From contig JAADBR010000005.1 of the NCBI GenBank assembly GCA_009995705.1, positions 1 through 59,761 of the forward strand: DNA of 59,761 bases, read 5' to 3'. Shown here in pieces: positions 1-8,185 of this stretch (position 1 is its first letter; the number at the start of each line of letters is the position of its first letter). Position numbers and translations under genes: made by a program. The notes beneath the pieces were generated by a model. The model saw only the letters and a program-made list of their open reading frames with translations. It was not told where the DNA came from and did not search any database. This DNA is from Microcystis aeruginosa W13-11 (GTDB lineage: Bacteria > Cyanobacteriota > Cyanobacteriia > Cyanobacteriales > Microcystaceae).

Positions 1-1502
1 TTTCCCATTACTGCTTGATATTGTGCTTGAGTAATGGGATATTTGCCAATCGCAAAACTGTTGACTTTAACTTGGTGTGGAGGCTTTTCACGACCACTTT
101 CAGAAGAACCCATGAGAAATTTACCTGCTGGTAAGCTTACCATCTCTAGTTTTACTCCCTTGGGTAGTTTTTCTGTAAATGGAGGAGGTAAAGGAGGAGG
201 TGAAGGACGAGGAGAAGGAGGAGTAGGAGTAGGATTCTGACGAGACAACCAAACAAAAAAAGAATTAATAGCCGGGACCAAAATATTACTACCGTGACTA
301 GCAACCAACGCTGCTGCAAATAAGCCAAATAACCCCAAATTTATTAAGACTTTACGGCGCCGCCATATTTGAGTAGGTATAGGTGAAGGAGATGATTTAA
401 TCGATACTGGGGGAGGTGGTGGCGAAGATAGCGGTGGTGGCGCTACTTTAGGTGACGGTGTAGATGTCACAGTAGCGATACTTTTACCCGGAAAAATATC
501 AAGATTTAAATTACTAGCTCGCTCACACCAATAACACTTTCCGTAACTTTTGCTGTAGTAATGACTATCAATTTTACCACAGCGTATAAGCTCTTTTAAT
601 GCAGCTTCCAAAGTACCACGCCATTCCTCAGCCGTCGGTCGTTTTTGGGGGAATTTATGTCCCTCATTGAAACAGCGCAAAAATAGGGCGTGTAAGTCGC
701 GATGTAGGATATTTAAGGGTATGGTAGTATCACTAGGTACAACCAATTTATCCCCAGAAAAAGGCCAGAGTCCCCGTCGAATTAGTTCCGACTGTTCCAG
801 GGAATCCCCTGCTCCTTGCCACACTCCCCGAAACGGCGGCCCACCGAATAGTAGATAATAAATAACAACTCCTAATCGAAAGCGATCATGCACTTCTGTT
901 TGATCTACCTCTGCTATATTCACTCCGATTAATTCCGCTGGTGTAAATCCTTCCGAGCCAACTAAACACCGATATATTTTACCGCTATAGGGGTCTGATA
1001 CTTGAAATGAATCTGTGTCAATAATTGTAGGCAACGCCCGATTATTCACTAAGATATTTGCTAGCTTGATGTCTCCCAAAACATAACCTTTAAGGTGAAT
1101 TGCTTGGATAATAGCGGCTATATTCCGCGCTACTACATGAAGAAAATACCAATTAGTTTCTAACTTGTATTTTTTTCTCGTTACGGGAGTACAAATCTTT
1201 AATAATGTTTCTGAACCCACCACTTTTGGCATTAAAAACCCGACAACTTCTCCCTGGTTATCTTCTAAGATGGAATAGGGCCAAGCGAAGGAAATATGGT
1301 TAAGATGAGCATTAGGATCACTGGGCCGATTTCTCACCATTAACTGTAATTTATCAACCCTTTCATTATGGGGATTGTGGTAGATTTTCGCTAAGTACCC
1401 ATTAAAGTTAGTGTGCCATACTTTCGCCTCGCCACTGTCGGCAAGTTCTCGCGTTAGGGTAATCAGGCGATTCTGTAGTTGACAGCGATAAGTTAAAGAC
1501 AT
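1..1502 (-). CDS. Ser/Thr kinase fused to a C-terminal FGE-like (SUMF1) domain, partial
   Basis: The frame is open from an ATG at 1502 to the window edge, so about 500 residues are visible and the C-terminus is missing. The kinase-like N-terminal half has a catalytic loop of form GDIKLAN (Asp near 144) and a DTD in place of DFG (near 162), the pattern of the divergent bacterial kinases that accompany PP2C and vWA proteins. A Pro/Ser-rich stretch follows, then one membrane segment near 385-405, a second Pro-rich linker, and from about 445 the start of a formylglycine-generating-enzyme fold (LPAGKFLMGS, then YPITQAQY). This predicts a cytoplasmic kinase with an extracytoplasmic SUMF1/C-lectin-like domain. 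FGE catalytic cysteines cannot be checked because the end is cut off. PP2C and vWA genes lie upstream on the same strand. Confidence 0.85.
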   Translation of the reverse strand, partial: MSLTYRCQLQNRLITLTRELADSGEAKVWHTNFNGYLAKIYHNPHNERVDKLQLMVRNRPSDPNAHLNHISFAWPYSILEDNQGEVVGFLMPKVVGSETLLKICTPVTRKKYKLETNWYFLHVVARNIAAIIQAIHLKGYVLGDIKLANILVNNRALPTIIDTDSFQVSDPYSGKIYRCLVGSEGFTPAELIGVNIAEVDQTEVHDRFRLGVVIYYLLFGGPPFRGVWQGAGDSLEQSELIRRGLWPFSGDKLVVPSDTTIPLNILHRDLHALFLRCFNEGHKFPQKRPTAEEWRGTLEAALKELIRCGKIDSHYYSKSYGKCYWCERASNLNLDIFPGKSIATVTSTPSPKVAPPPLSSPPPPPVSIKSSPSPIPTQIWRRRKVLINLGLFGLFAAALVASHGSNILVPAINSFFVWLSRQNPTPTPPSPRPSPPPLPPPFTEKLPKGVKLEMVSLPAGKFLMGSSESGREKPPHQVKVNSFAIGKYPITQAQYQAVMG

Positions 1503-1599
1503 CAAAAAATCTCCGAGTATTTGTGCTGTTCAGTCCCATCGTAGGTTGGGTTTCACTATCGTTCAACCCAACTTTTTTTAATAATTGAGTTGGGTTTCG

Positions 1600-1935
1600 T
1601 CAAATCAATTTCTGTAAAATAGCTTCGATTTGTCCTTTTAGAGGGGGAATGTCATTTTCAACAATATCCCAAATAATCTCTAGATTGATACGAAAATATT
1701 CATGAATAGTTAAGTTTCTTATATCGCTGGCATCTCGCCAAGGAACTTCGGGATATCTTGCTTTAAATTCTTGAGAAGTTGCTCTAGCTGCTTCACCAAT
1801 AATTTGTAAATGATAGACAATCCAAGTTTGAATTAATTCTTGTTGTTCAAACAGGGTTTTTCCCTGTCGAGCATACTTTTCTAAACGCTCAATTGCTTCT
1901 AAAATATCCCGCAAGCGTTCGCTATCATCTCTCAT
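1600..1935 (-). CDS. HEPN-domain toxin of a MNT-HEPN module (HepT-like)
   Basis: This 111-residue protein has the HEPN fold pattern (DUF86/HepT family) with the RNase motif RNLTIHEY (R-x4-H-x-Y) near residues 73-80. HepT proteins are RNA-cleaving toxins silenced by a MntA nucleotidyltransferase, which adds AMP to the Tyr of this motif; both His and Tyr are present here. The start overlaps the end of the upstream nucleotidyltransferase by 4 bases, so the two are translationally coupled, antitoxin first. The pair sits between the kinase and the PP2C gene of the signalling triad. The family call is firm; activity is inferred. Confidence 0.88.
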   Translation of the reverse strand: MRDDSERLRDILEAIERLEKYARQGKTLFEQQELIQTWIVYHLQIIGEAARATSQEFKARYPEVPWRDASDIRNLTIHEYFRINLEIIWDIVENDIPPLKGQIEAILQKLI

Positions 1936-2225
1936 AGTGGTATTGCTTCTTTAAGTACCCGCTCTCTGATTCTATCTTTAAGTCCCTGTTCGGTAACAAT
2001 ATCAACTTTGCAGCCTAACAAGGCTTCAAGTTCTCGAATTAACGGCAAGGGAAACCAGGGACTCCGACGTTCGCTACAATAATCAATTAATAAATCAATA
2101 TCGCTTTTTTCGTCAGCTTCTCCCCGTGCAATAGAACCAAAAATTCGCACATTATTTGCGCCGTGTTTAGCCGCAATAGCAATAATTTTTTCTCGTTTGT
2201 TTTTGAGTAATTCGTCAATTTTCAT
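1932..2225 (-). CDS. Minimal nucleotidyltransferase antitoxin (MntA-like)
   Basis: This 97-residue protein carries the minimal nucleotidyltransferase signature FGSIARGEADEKSDIDLLID, i.e. GS-x10-DxD near residues 30-45, which binds NTP and metal. Proteins of this family neutralise the cognate HEPN toxin by AMPylation. The gene overlaps the HEPN gene by 4 bases. A second, diverged MNT-HEPN pair lies at 9079-9721. Confidence 0.88.
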   Translation of the reverse strand: MKIDELLKNKREKIIAIAAKHGANNVRIFGSIARGEADEKSDIDLLIDYCSERRSPWFPLPLIRELEALLGCKVDIVTEQGLKDRIRERVLKEAIPL

Positions 2226-2267
2226 GATTTACCACAGTCTTATCATAGGTTGGGTTGAACCAGATAC

Positions 2268-2300
2268 AGAAACCGGGTTTGTCAAACAAACCCGGTTTCT
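2268..2300. terminator. Perfect 15-bp hairpin downstream of the PP2C gene
   Basis: AGAAACCGGGTTTGT is followed by a 3-base loop and its exact reverse complement. It lies 8 bases beyond the PP2C stop codon, between that gene and the MNT-HEPN pair. It could stop or process the triad transcript. No long T-run follows on the minus strand, so it may instead be a small dispersed palindrome. Confidence 0.5.
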
Positions 2301-2308
2301 TAAACCCC

Positions 2309-3067
2309 TCAGTTTCTTAAACAAAAAGCTAGGAGTAGCGTTTTATCATCGGTTGTTAACTTATTTAAATCCTCCCGCTCTAAAAATTCTTTGAGGTCTT
2401 CCTTCGACGGAGTTTCTGTGTGATGCAAATATTCTTCTAATGGCTGAAAAAAAGGCGGAAAAGGCTGCCAAGTTTTATAATCGATAGATACCTTTTCCAC
2501 TCCATCCGTCGCCACACAAATAAACGCAACTGGCTCAGTTAAAACTTTTATTTGCACATCCTCCAAAGCATTGCTAGAAGTAACAAAAGTGGTTTCATTG
2601 ATGTATTCCCCCTTGTCAGGCTGGAACAATAACTGATAATTTCCTTCCAGAGGTTTGAACACAATAAAACCGTCTCCTATCTGCATCGCCGCTAATCGTT
2701 TTGAAGTAACCAAAACAACCAGTAAAGTTGTCGCTAGATCATTAATGTCTAACTGTTCTTTTTCGGCTTCTTCTTGGAGAATTTGCTGAACATAAGCCAA
2801 CAGTTGCCGGAATATTTCCTCTAATTCGGCTTCAGTTCCAGTTGCTGCAAATGCTGTTTTTTTGAGATTTTCCTCTAAAAATTGCAGCGCCGCTTTAACT
2901 GTTATTTTCGCACCCAAATCCGAATGTTTGGCACTACCGGCCCCATCGGCCACGGCTCCAATCAAAACATCCTGACCCAATAATTTATAATCACCGTAAT
3001 CTTGACAGGGTAATCCCGTTTGCACATGAAAACTACCGACCACCGACTGACATAATGTTCTCCACAT
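2309..3067 (-). CDS. PP2C-type protein phosphatase
   Basis: This 252-residue soluble protein has the metal-binding Asp motif GAVADGAGSA near residues 37-46, a second ATDGVEK motif, and a late Asp pair in LTTDDKTLLL, as expected for the PPM/PP2C phosphatases (two-metal Ser/Thr phosphatases). It starts 13 bases after the vWA gene stops, consistent with one operon. With the vWA protein and the kinase it forms the triad described as TerY-P in comparative genomics of tellurite-resistance-linked stress systems. The likely role is to reverse phosphorylation by the downstream kinase. Confidence 0.85.
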   Translation of the reverse strand: MWRTLCQSVVGSFHVQTGLPCQDYGDYKLLGQDVLIGAVADGAGSAKHSDLGAKITVKAALQFLEENLKKTAFAATGTEAELEEIFRQLLAYVQQILQEEAEKEQLDINDLATTLLVVLVTSKRLAAMQIGDGFIVFKPLEGNYQLLFQPDKGEYINETTFVTSSNALEDVQIKVLTEPVAFICVATDGVEKVSIDYKTWQPFPPFFQPLEEYLHHTETPSKEDLKEFLEREDLNKLTTDDKTLLLAFCLRN

Positions 3068-3080
3068 AATTAACTGTCCT

Positions 3081-3746
3081 CTAGGTGGTAATTTGTCCCC
3101 AATTCACTGGTGGTAAAGCGATCGCCTCTCCAATTTTACCACTAGAAACTCGTTTCATTGAGTTACTTAACCACTGAAATAAGTCCCGAAAATCTAAACC
3201 ATTGAGTAACACGGGGGGTTTATTAGAAATCTGTTTGAGCTTCTCCATATCAGCACCCCGAACACCTACAGAAATAAATAAAACCCGATTTTCTGCTTCG
3301 GCTTGTTTTACCCGTTGCGCTGCCAGATTCCATTGATCCGTAGGCGCACCATCAGTAATTAAAAATACCCAGGGGCGATAATATTGGATACCATGAGTTT
3401 TATAAATCGCTTTACGATCTTCGATTAAATCTAAAGCCAATTCAATCGCTTCTCCCATGGGGGTTAAGTCTCCTGCGGTTAAAGTAGGTGGCGTAAATTG
3501 GTCAATCCCGACAAAATCTTGCATGGTTTTAACCCCTCCCTTACCAAAGGTGACAATGGCGGTTTGTACGCTCAACGTCGCCTGGGTATCTCGCATCACA
3601 TCCTCCTGAAAGGTTTTGATCCCATCATTGAGAGCCTTAATCGGTTCCCCTTGCATTGAACCAGAGGTATCTAGTAGTAGCACCACAGGACAGCGAGGTT
3701 CCTGGTTTTCGACATATTCAGCCACACCAATCGGCATTTTCTTCAA
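3081..3746 (-). CDS. von Willebrand factor A domain protein (TerY-like)
   Basis: The 221-residue protein is essentially a single vWA domain with a complete MIDAS site: DTSGSM at residues 26-31, a Thr in DLTPMGEA near 95-102, and the Asp of ITDGAP. TerY-type vWA proteins are cytoplasmic scaffolds or phosphorylation targets encoded beside a PP2C phosphatase and a kinase, which is the arrangement here. It is the first gene of the minus-strand cluster; no signal peptide or membrane segment is visible. Confidence 0.85.
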   Translation of the reverse strand: MKKMPIGVAEYVENQEPRCPVVLLLDTSGSMQGEPIKALNDGIKTFQEDVMRDTQATLSVQTAIVTFGKGGVKTMQDFVGIDQFTPPTLTAGDLTPMGEAIELALDLIEDRKAIYKTHGIQYYRPWVFLITDGAPTDQWNLAAQRVKQAEAENRVLFISVGVRGADMEKLKQISNKPPVLLNGLDFRDLFQWLSNSMKRVSSGKIGEAIALPPVNWGQITT

Positions 3747-3839
3747 GCCTCCTAAATTTTTGAACTGGGGGAACTAAGGGAGTTGTAGGAATTGGGATTA
3801 TTTACTTTTCGTCCTATTATATTATCTCTGCCAGTCCCA

Positions 3840-3990
3840 TCAGAGGCTCTCTTATTCTTTGTGTGATAAGTTTAACGAATATAGGAGCGATCGATCTTTC
3901 TTTGTGTCCTCTGGGTCTGGTGTGGTTCCTTCCACTCACCCACTGGCGTTACCGTATCTTAGGATGCATTTTACCCAAAGAACCCATCAG
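3840..3990 (+). repeat. Dispersed repeat family A, copy 1
   Basis: The segment includes GTGTGATAAGTTTAAC, then TTTGTGTCCTCTGGGTCTGG, TGGTTCCTTCCACTC and ATCTTAGGATGCATTTTACCC. The same ordered blocks occur at 12828-12995 and, inverted, at 42451-42606. No protein is encoded. The copies have diverged, so this is an old intergenic repeat. Confidence 0.75.
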
Positions 3991-4006
3991 AAAAGGTATC
4001 TTTCCC

Positions 4007-4396
4007 TTAAGCTGAACGCGGGATTTGATTTTTGACTATTAGTCCCAGGGTTTGTTGTAATTCCTCGCGACTGTGAATTTCCTCCAGACGGTGAACCGGA
4101 ACACCTCGATCGAAGAGAATTAAAGTAGGCAGACTACGCAGACGAAAACTATTAGCTAATTTGAAATTATTATCGGCATTGACACCGACTAATTGAATCG
4201 CATCTTGACAGTCATTTTGCCAAGAAAAGAGTGTGGGTTGGATTAAACGACATAAACCACACCAAGGAGCCCAGAAATACACGAGAACCGGACGAGAAGA
4301 ATCTAAAACTAGCTTAGGGAAGCTCTTTTCGTTGACAGATAGCATCATGTCTAAACGGATTTTATGAAAACTTAATTCTGATATAGGAACTATCAT
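4007..4396 (-). CDS. Thioredoxin-family protein
   Basis: The 129-residue frame contains one thioredoxin fold with active site WAPWCGLC and a cis-Pro region RSLPTLILF. The CGLC variant, in place of CGPC, is seen in a subset of cyanobacterial thioredoxins. The first 16 residues resemble no thioredoxin, so the true start may be the internal ATG at about 4348 (MMLSVNEKSF). The protein is expected to be a soluble dithiol-disulfide reductant. It is followed on the same strand by a NnrU-type membrane protein, with no evident functional link. Confidence 0.85.
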   Translation of the reverse strand: MIVPISELSFHKIRLDMMLSVNEKSFPKLVLDSSRPVLVYFWAPWCGLCRLIQPTLFSWQNDCQDAIQLVGVNADNNFKLANSFRLRSLPTLILFDRGVPVHRLEEIHSREELQQTLGLIVKNQIPRSA

Positions 4397-4436
4397 ACAC
4401 CAATCGGGATCAATAAGAAAGGGGTTGGGAGCAAAA

Positions 4437-5138
4437 TCACCAATAAATTTTACTTGTTGCTTGCATTAGCCAAGGATGACCCCACCAGAGGAGTAAAATA
4501 AATCCTGTTACTCCTAGATAGGCAGGACGAAGGAAGTCTTGCCACTTTAGGCTTTGCCGACCATCGATAACTGCTAAAAAGGGAATCACCGAGGTGCGTT
4601 CTTTGACCTTTAAAAATGCCTCTCCATAACGGTTCTCTAACCGGAGATCGCCATGCCAGACAGCAAAAAGATGATGAGCAATTAAACCTAGAGAAGTTAA
4701 TAGGGTAAAGCTTGTCCCTAACCAGAGGGTATGGGCAATACACCAGATCACCTGTCCTACCATCTGGGGATGACGGGTAACGCGCAGGATGCCGGTTTCG
4801 TAGAGATGAACCTGGGGTTTTTGGATAGCGGCGATCTCCAGCAGGTTAAAGGTGGCAGGATAGAGAAAGAAAAAAGAAATGGCCGAAAGTACCCAAACTA
4901 GGGTTTTAACTCCAGTCACTCCCTGCACTTGCCAGAGAAGCAAACCATCATAACGATGATTGAAGAAATAAACTACTAAAATCACGGCTAGAGGGATACT
5001 AACAAGGGCAAATAATACCCGATACAGTCGCGCACCGATGATGGCCTCTCCCCGCATTCGTAAACTGGCTAATCCGCTATGGGCAACAGCAAAACCCAAT
5101 AATAAACCTAACATGATCCAATGACTAGCGAATGCCAC
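4437..5138 (-). CDS. NnrU/Z-ISO family membrane protein, possible zeta-carotene isomerase
   Basis: The 233-residue polytopic protein (about six hydrophobic segments) belongs to the NnrU family, with RVTRHPQMVG and an Ala-His-His motif in the second half. In plants and cyanobacteria this family includes 15-cis-zeta-carotene isomerase (Z-ISO), a haem-containing enzyme of carotenoid synthesis that uses conserved His ligands. His residues in the expected regions favour Z-ISO, but general NnrU proteins look similar. No carotenoid gene is adjacent. Confidence 0.7.
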   Translation of the reverse strand: MAFASHWIMLGLLLGFAVAHSGLASLRMRGEAIIGARLYRVLFALVSIPLAVILVVYFFNHRYDGLLLWQVQGVTGVKTLVWVLSAISFFFLYPATFNLLEIAAIQKPQVHLYETGILRVTRHPQMVGQVIWCIAHTLWLGTSFTLLTSLGLIAHHLFAVWHGDLRLENRYGEAFLKVKERTSVIPFLAVIDGRQSLKWQDFLRPAYLGVTGFILLLWWGHPWLMQATSKIYW

Positions 5139-5324
5139 TTTTACCCTCTTGATTGACTAAATTTTTCTCCCAATTCTATTTTAAAGATTGATGGTTAATT
5201 TTTCAGCCCCCTTTTTTGTGTTGCCAGTATCGAGGATTCGGGGCAAAATAAAACTATGCTTCCCCAAAGCGACTCCCAAGAATATAACCGGGGAACTATA
5301 TAATTTTGCAACTTTTTAGGTAAT

Positions 5325-5624
5325 ATGTCTTATCCCCAAAAGCGATTTGTGATGGTTTGTCAGCATTCTTCCTGTTTGGTGCAGGGTGCGTCCGAGCTTC
5401 TTTTAGCTTGGCAAACGGCAGCTCTCCCAGAAGATGTCATCGTTATGACCAGTGGTTGTCAAGGACAGTGTAGCACTAGCCCGACGGTGAGGATTATTCC
5501 TGAGGAAACTTGGTACTGTCGTGTTAAACCAGAGGATGTCAATCAGATTGTCGAAGAACATTTAAAAAACGGTCAACCAGTCGAGCGTTTACTCCATCCA
5601 CGCATTCACGCTCAATGGCAGTAA
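5325..5624 (+). CDS. Thioredoxin-like [2Fe-2S] ferredoxin
   Basis: This 99-residue protein has four cysteines in the pattern C-x4-C (12 and 17) and C-x3-C (45 and 49), which matches the thioredoxin-fold [2Fe-2S] ferredoxin domain. Such small proteins carry electrons in the cytoplasm; the partner is unknown. It is transcribed alone, divergent from the NnrU gene and convergent with infC. Confidence 0.82.
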   Translation: MSYPQKRFVMVCQHSSCLVQGASELLLAWQTAALPEDVIVMTSGCQGQCSTSPTVRIIPEETWYCRVKPEDVNQIVEEHLKNGQPVERLLHPRIHAQWQ

Positions 5625-5777
5625 ACTCGATCGTCAATTTTTAAGTGATGCTTCGCAATAGTCTTTTGCTACTAGGTTAACCCTTTTCAGCGCCTATGAT
5701 TGCAATCCAGAGACTTAATTCTCGGATAATACATTTGTTTTAAATGATCGGGTTCCTTTCGGGATTTCTGAAAAACA

Positions 5778-5801
5778 AAAAAGGGGTTTTAGCCCCTTTT
5801 T
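5778..5801 (-). terminator. Intrinsic terminator of infC
   Basis: AAAAAGGGG and CCCCTTTTT pair around a 6-base loop, with a T-run on either side, 14 bases beyond the infC stop. It can act in both directions and lies between the convergent infC and ferredoxin genes. Confidence 0.8.
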
Positions 5802-5814
5802 CTGGATTATTTAG

Positions 5815-6345
5815 TTATTTTTTCGGCGATAACATCATCATCATGTTACGACCTTCTTTTTTTGGTGCTTGCTGTACCTCAGCTACATCCTCTAAGTCTT
5901 TGGCCATGCGTGCCAGTAATTCTTCCGCTAGGTTAGAGTGTTGTATTTCCCGACCTCGGAAGGTAATCGTCGCTTTTACCTTATCTCCCGCTTTTAAAAA
6001 ACGTTGCGCTTGGTTGACTCGCACGTTGTAGTCATGCTCATCGATTTTATAGCGCATTTTAACTTCTTTTATATCGGCTGTATGCTGTTTTTTCTTGGCT
6101 TCGCGGGCTTTTTTCTCCTGTTCAAACTTGTACTTACCATAGTCCATAATCCGGCAAACGGGAGGACTTGCCGTTTCACTGACGAGGACAAGATCAAGTT
6201 CCTTTTCTTCGGCCACGCGCAAAGCTTCGGCAGGAGTAATAATGCCTAGCTGAGAGCCGTCGCTATCGATAACGCGGATTTCGGGAAAGCGGATTCTTTC
6301 GTTAATTTGGGGGAGATCGCGAGTATTGCGTCTTTTATCTATCAC
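5815..6345 (-). CDS. infC: Translation initiation factor IF-3
   Basis: The 176-residue protein is full-length IF-3: an N-terminal domain with [12 protein letters not shown] and [15 protein letters not shown], a Lys-rich linker ([11 protein letters not shown]), and a C-terminal domain with [17 protein letters not shown]-3 binds the 30S subunit, prevents premature subunit joining and checks the start codon. The start codon is GTG ([10 protein letters not shown]); rare starts are common in infC, where IF-3 represses its own translation. Confidence 0.97.
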   Translation of the reverse strand: MIDKRRNTRDLPQINERIRFPEIRVIDSDGSQLGIITPAEALRVAEEKELDLVLVSETASPPVCRIMDYGKYKFEQEKKAREAKKKQHTADIKEVKMRYKIDEHDYNVRVNQAQRFLKAGDKVKATITFRGREIQHSNLAEELLARMAKDLEDVAEVQQAPKKEGRNMMMMLSPKK

Positions 6346-6747
6346 AGGCGTTCTGGGTTATCTCTATTCTAGTTAGTTAATCGGGTGGAGTTTACAAAAT
6401 GATTTACTTGTTATTCTACCTACTCGATCGAGTTTCTTGGCCAATTGTTAAGTTTTCTTGCAATGTTAATTTTTAGCCCCCGGTCCTCAGCCCCCGGCCG
6501 TCAGCCAGATAAGCTGTTGTTTATGGGCCTTGTCAGACTAAGACCCTATACTCTCAGGAATCGATCGGTAAGGTGCGCTCTCCCTCGTTGCAGCAGGGAA
6601 CGCACCCGACAAAATCGGCGGCATCGCACTACCTCTGTAAACCAATGTCTAGATTATAGTAGGACAGTATCGGGCAACAGTTGAGAAGATTGTCCAGTAT
6701 GGTTAAATGTTGCGCTGATGTTTTCATATTACCTATCGCCTAAAACT
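6346..6747. other. Intergenic region upstream of infC and the ATPase gene
   Basis: No gene is supported here. The stretch holds a GC-rich run (CCCCGG repeats near 6478-6500) and an imperfect hairpin around GGTGCGCTCTCCCTC and AGGGAACGCACC near 6570-6610. It must contain the divergent promoters of infC and the ATPase gene, which I could not place with confidence. Confidence 0.4.
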
Positions 6748-8175
6748 ATGATTACTTATATTAAAATTCATGGCTTTAAATCCTTTCATAATTTTGAAAT
6801 GGTATTCACGCCGCTTACTGTAGTTGCTGGGGTTAATGCTTCTGGTAAGAGTAATTTATTTGATGCTTTGCAATTGTTGGCGCGGTTGGCAGAAGTGGAT
6901 CTGAAGACGGCTTTTAGCGAGCAACGAGGACATCCTAGCGAACTTTTTACCCAATATGATGAGGACGACTACGCCACGGAAATGGAATTTATAGTTGAAA
7001 TGTTAGTCAATCGCAAGGTAAAAGATAATTGGGGTGGGGAAGTTGATCTTAAATATACAAGATTACGCTATCAATTAAAAATTAAACGAGAGTCTAATAT
7101 AAGTGGATTTGAAAACTTGTGTATTGTTGATGAACGTTTAGAAAATTTAAAGCACAATGAAGATAATTGGGTAAAAAATTATATTCCTAAGACAGTATTG
7201 GAAACTTGGCGACCAAAAGTAGTAACGGGTAGGAGAGCGATTCCTTATATTAAGACTGAAGATATTAATGGTATTGCTACCATTGTTGTACCTCAAGACG
7301 GTCAACAAGGAAATAAAAAAGTATTTCCCGCAAAAAACGCATCACAAACTGTTTTAAGCAGCATTAATACCATAGATTTTAAACATATATTAGCCGCCAA
7401 ACAAGAAATGCTGAGTTGGAAGTTTATGCAGCTTAATCCCGAAGATCTGCGAGAACCTACGCGTCAAGATATGGGCGTCAGAGATACAATAACAGCAAGC
7501 GGAAAGAATTTAGCCGCTGCTTTATTTCGCATTAAACAAGATGATAAATATAACCTCACAGCCATTTCCCGTGATCTCAATAATCTGCTACCGAATCTCA
7601 CAGAAGTTAATGTTTATGACGACAAAGCAAATCGACAATTTATTATCAAGGTAAAAGGTGATGATGGTCGGGAGTTTTCTTCGAGAGTGCTTTCCGAAGG
7701 AACCCTACGTTTATTAACATTATGTGTCCTGCAATACGACCGACAACACACAGGATTACTGTGTTTTGAAGAGCCAGAAAATGGCATTCATCCTTTTCGT
7801 ATTGAAGCAATGGCAAGATTATTAAAAGAGCTAACTGTCGATTTTGAAGATACTGAAATGCCTTTACGCCAAGTAATAGTGAACACTCATTCTCCGGTTC
7901 TGGTGAGTCAATTAATTAATTGGCAAGATGATAAAAATGTCAGCATTTGGCTTTCTCAACTTACCACTATAATATCCACTATTGAAGGGAAGCGAATTAA
8001 GATGAAAAGCAGTAATTTTCACCCTGTTATCAAAGAGAATAAAAAGCAATTAACCTTATTTTACTCCGAAAATGAGGCCAAGCTAACTCTCTCGGAAGTT
8101 GTCGAATATCTAAAAACTGCTGATGCTGAAAGTGCGATTAAAAATATTAAAAATCAACAAAACCAATTAACGTAA
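6748..8175 (+). CDS. ABC-type AAA ATPase, OLD/RecF-like, of a two-gene defence-like module
   Basis: The protein (475 residues from the ATG at 6748; an in-frame ATG at 6718 is less likely) has the ordered motifs of SMC/RecF/OLD-type ATPases: an N-terminal strand (ITYIKIHGFKSF), Walker A GVNASGKSN at 28-36, a signature-like VLSEGTLRL, Walker B LLCFEEPENGIHP and the His switch VNTHSP. No nuclease domain is fused. The next gene, 10 bases downstream, encodes a TOPRIM-like protein, so the pair resembles an OLD nuclease split in two, as in PARIS or AbiL-type systems. The ATPase would sense the trigger and control its partner; that is inferred from family and context. Confidence 0.8.
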   Translation: MITYIKIHGFKSFHNFEMVFTPLTVVAGVNASGKSNLFDALQLLARLAEVDLKTAFSEQRGHPSELFTQYDEDDYATEMEFIVEMLVNRKVKDNWGGEVDLKYTRLRYQLKIKRESNISGFENLCIVDERLENLKHNEDNWVKNYIPKTVLETWRPKVVTGRRAIPYIKTEDINGIATIVVPQDGQQGNKKVFPAKNASQTVLSSINTIDFKHILAAKQEMLSWKFMQLNPEDLREPTRQDMGVRDTITASGKNLAAALFRIKQDDKYNLTAISRDLNNLLPNLTEVNVYDDKANRQFIIKVKGDDGREFSSRVLSEGTLRLLTLCVLQYDRQHTGLLCFEEPENGIHPFRIEAMARLLKELTVDFEDTEMPLRQVIVNTHSPVLVSQLINWQDDKNVSIWLSQLTTIISTIEGKRIKMKSSNFHPVIKENKKQLTLFYSENEAKLTLSEVVEYLKTADAESAIKNIKNQQNQLT

Positions 8176-8185
8176 ATCAATTAAG

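Noticed and set aside
34..240. Plus-strand ORF near the window start
   Set aside because: It is antisense to the kinase-FGE coding frame, which has domain motifs throughout.
6570..6610. Possible structured RNA upstream of the ATPase gene
   Set aside because: The hairpin is imperfect and matches no riboswitch or tRNA pattern I know.
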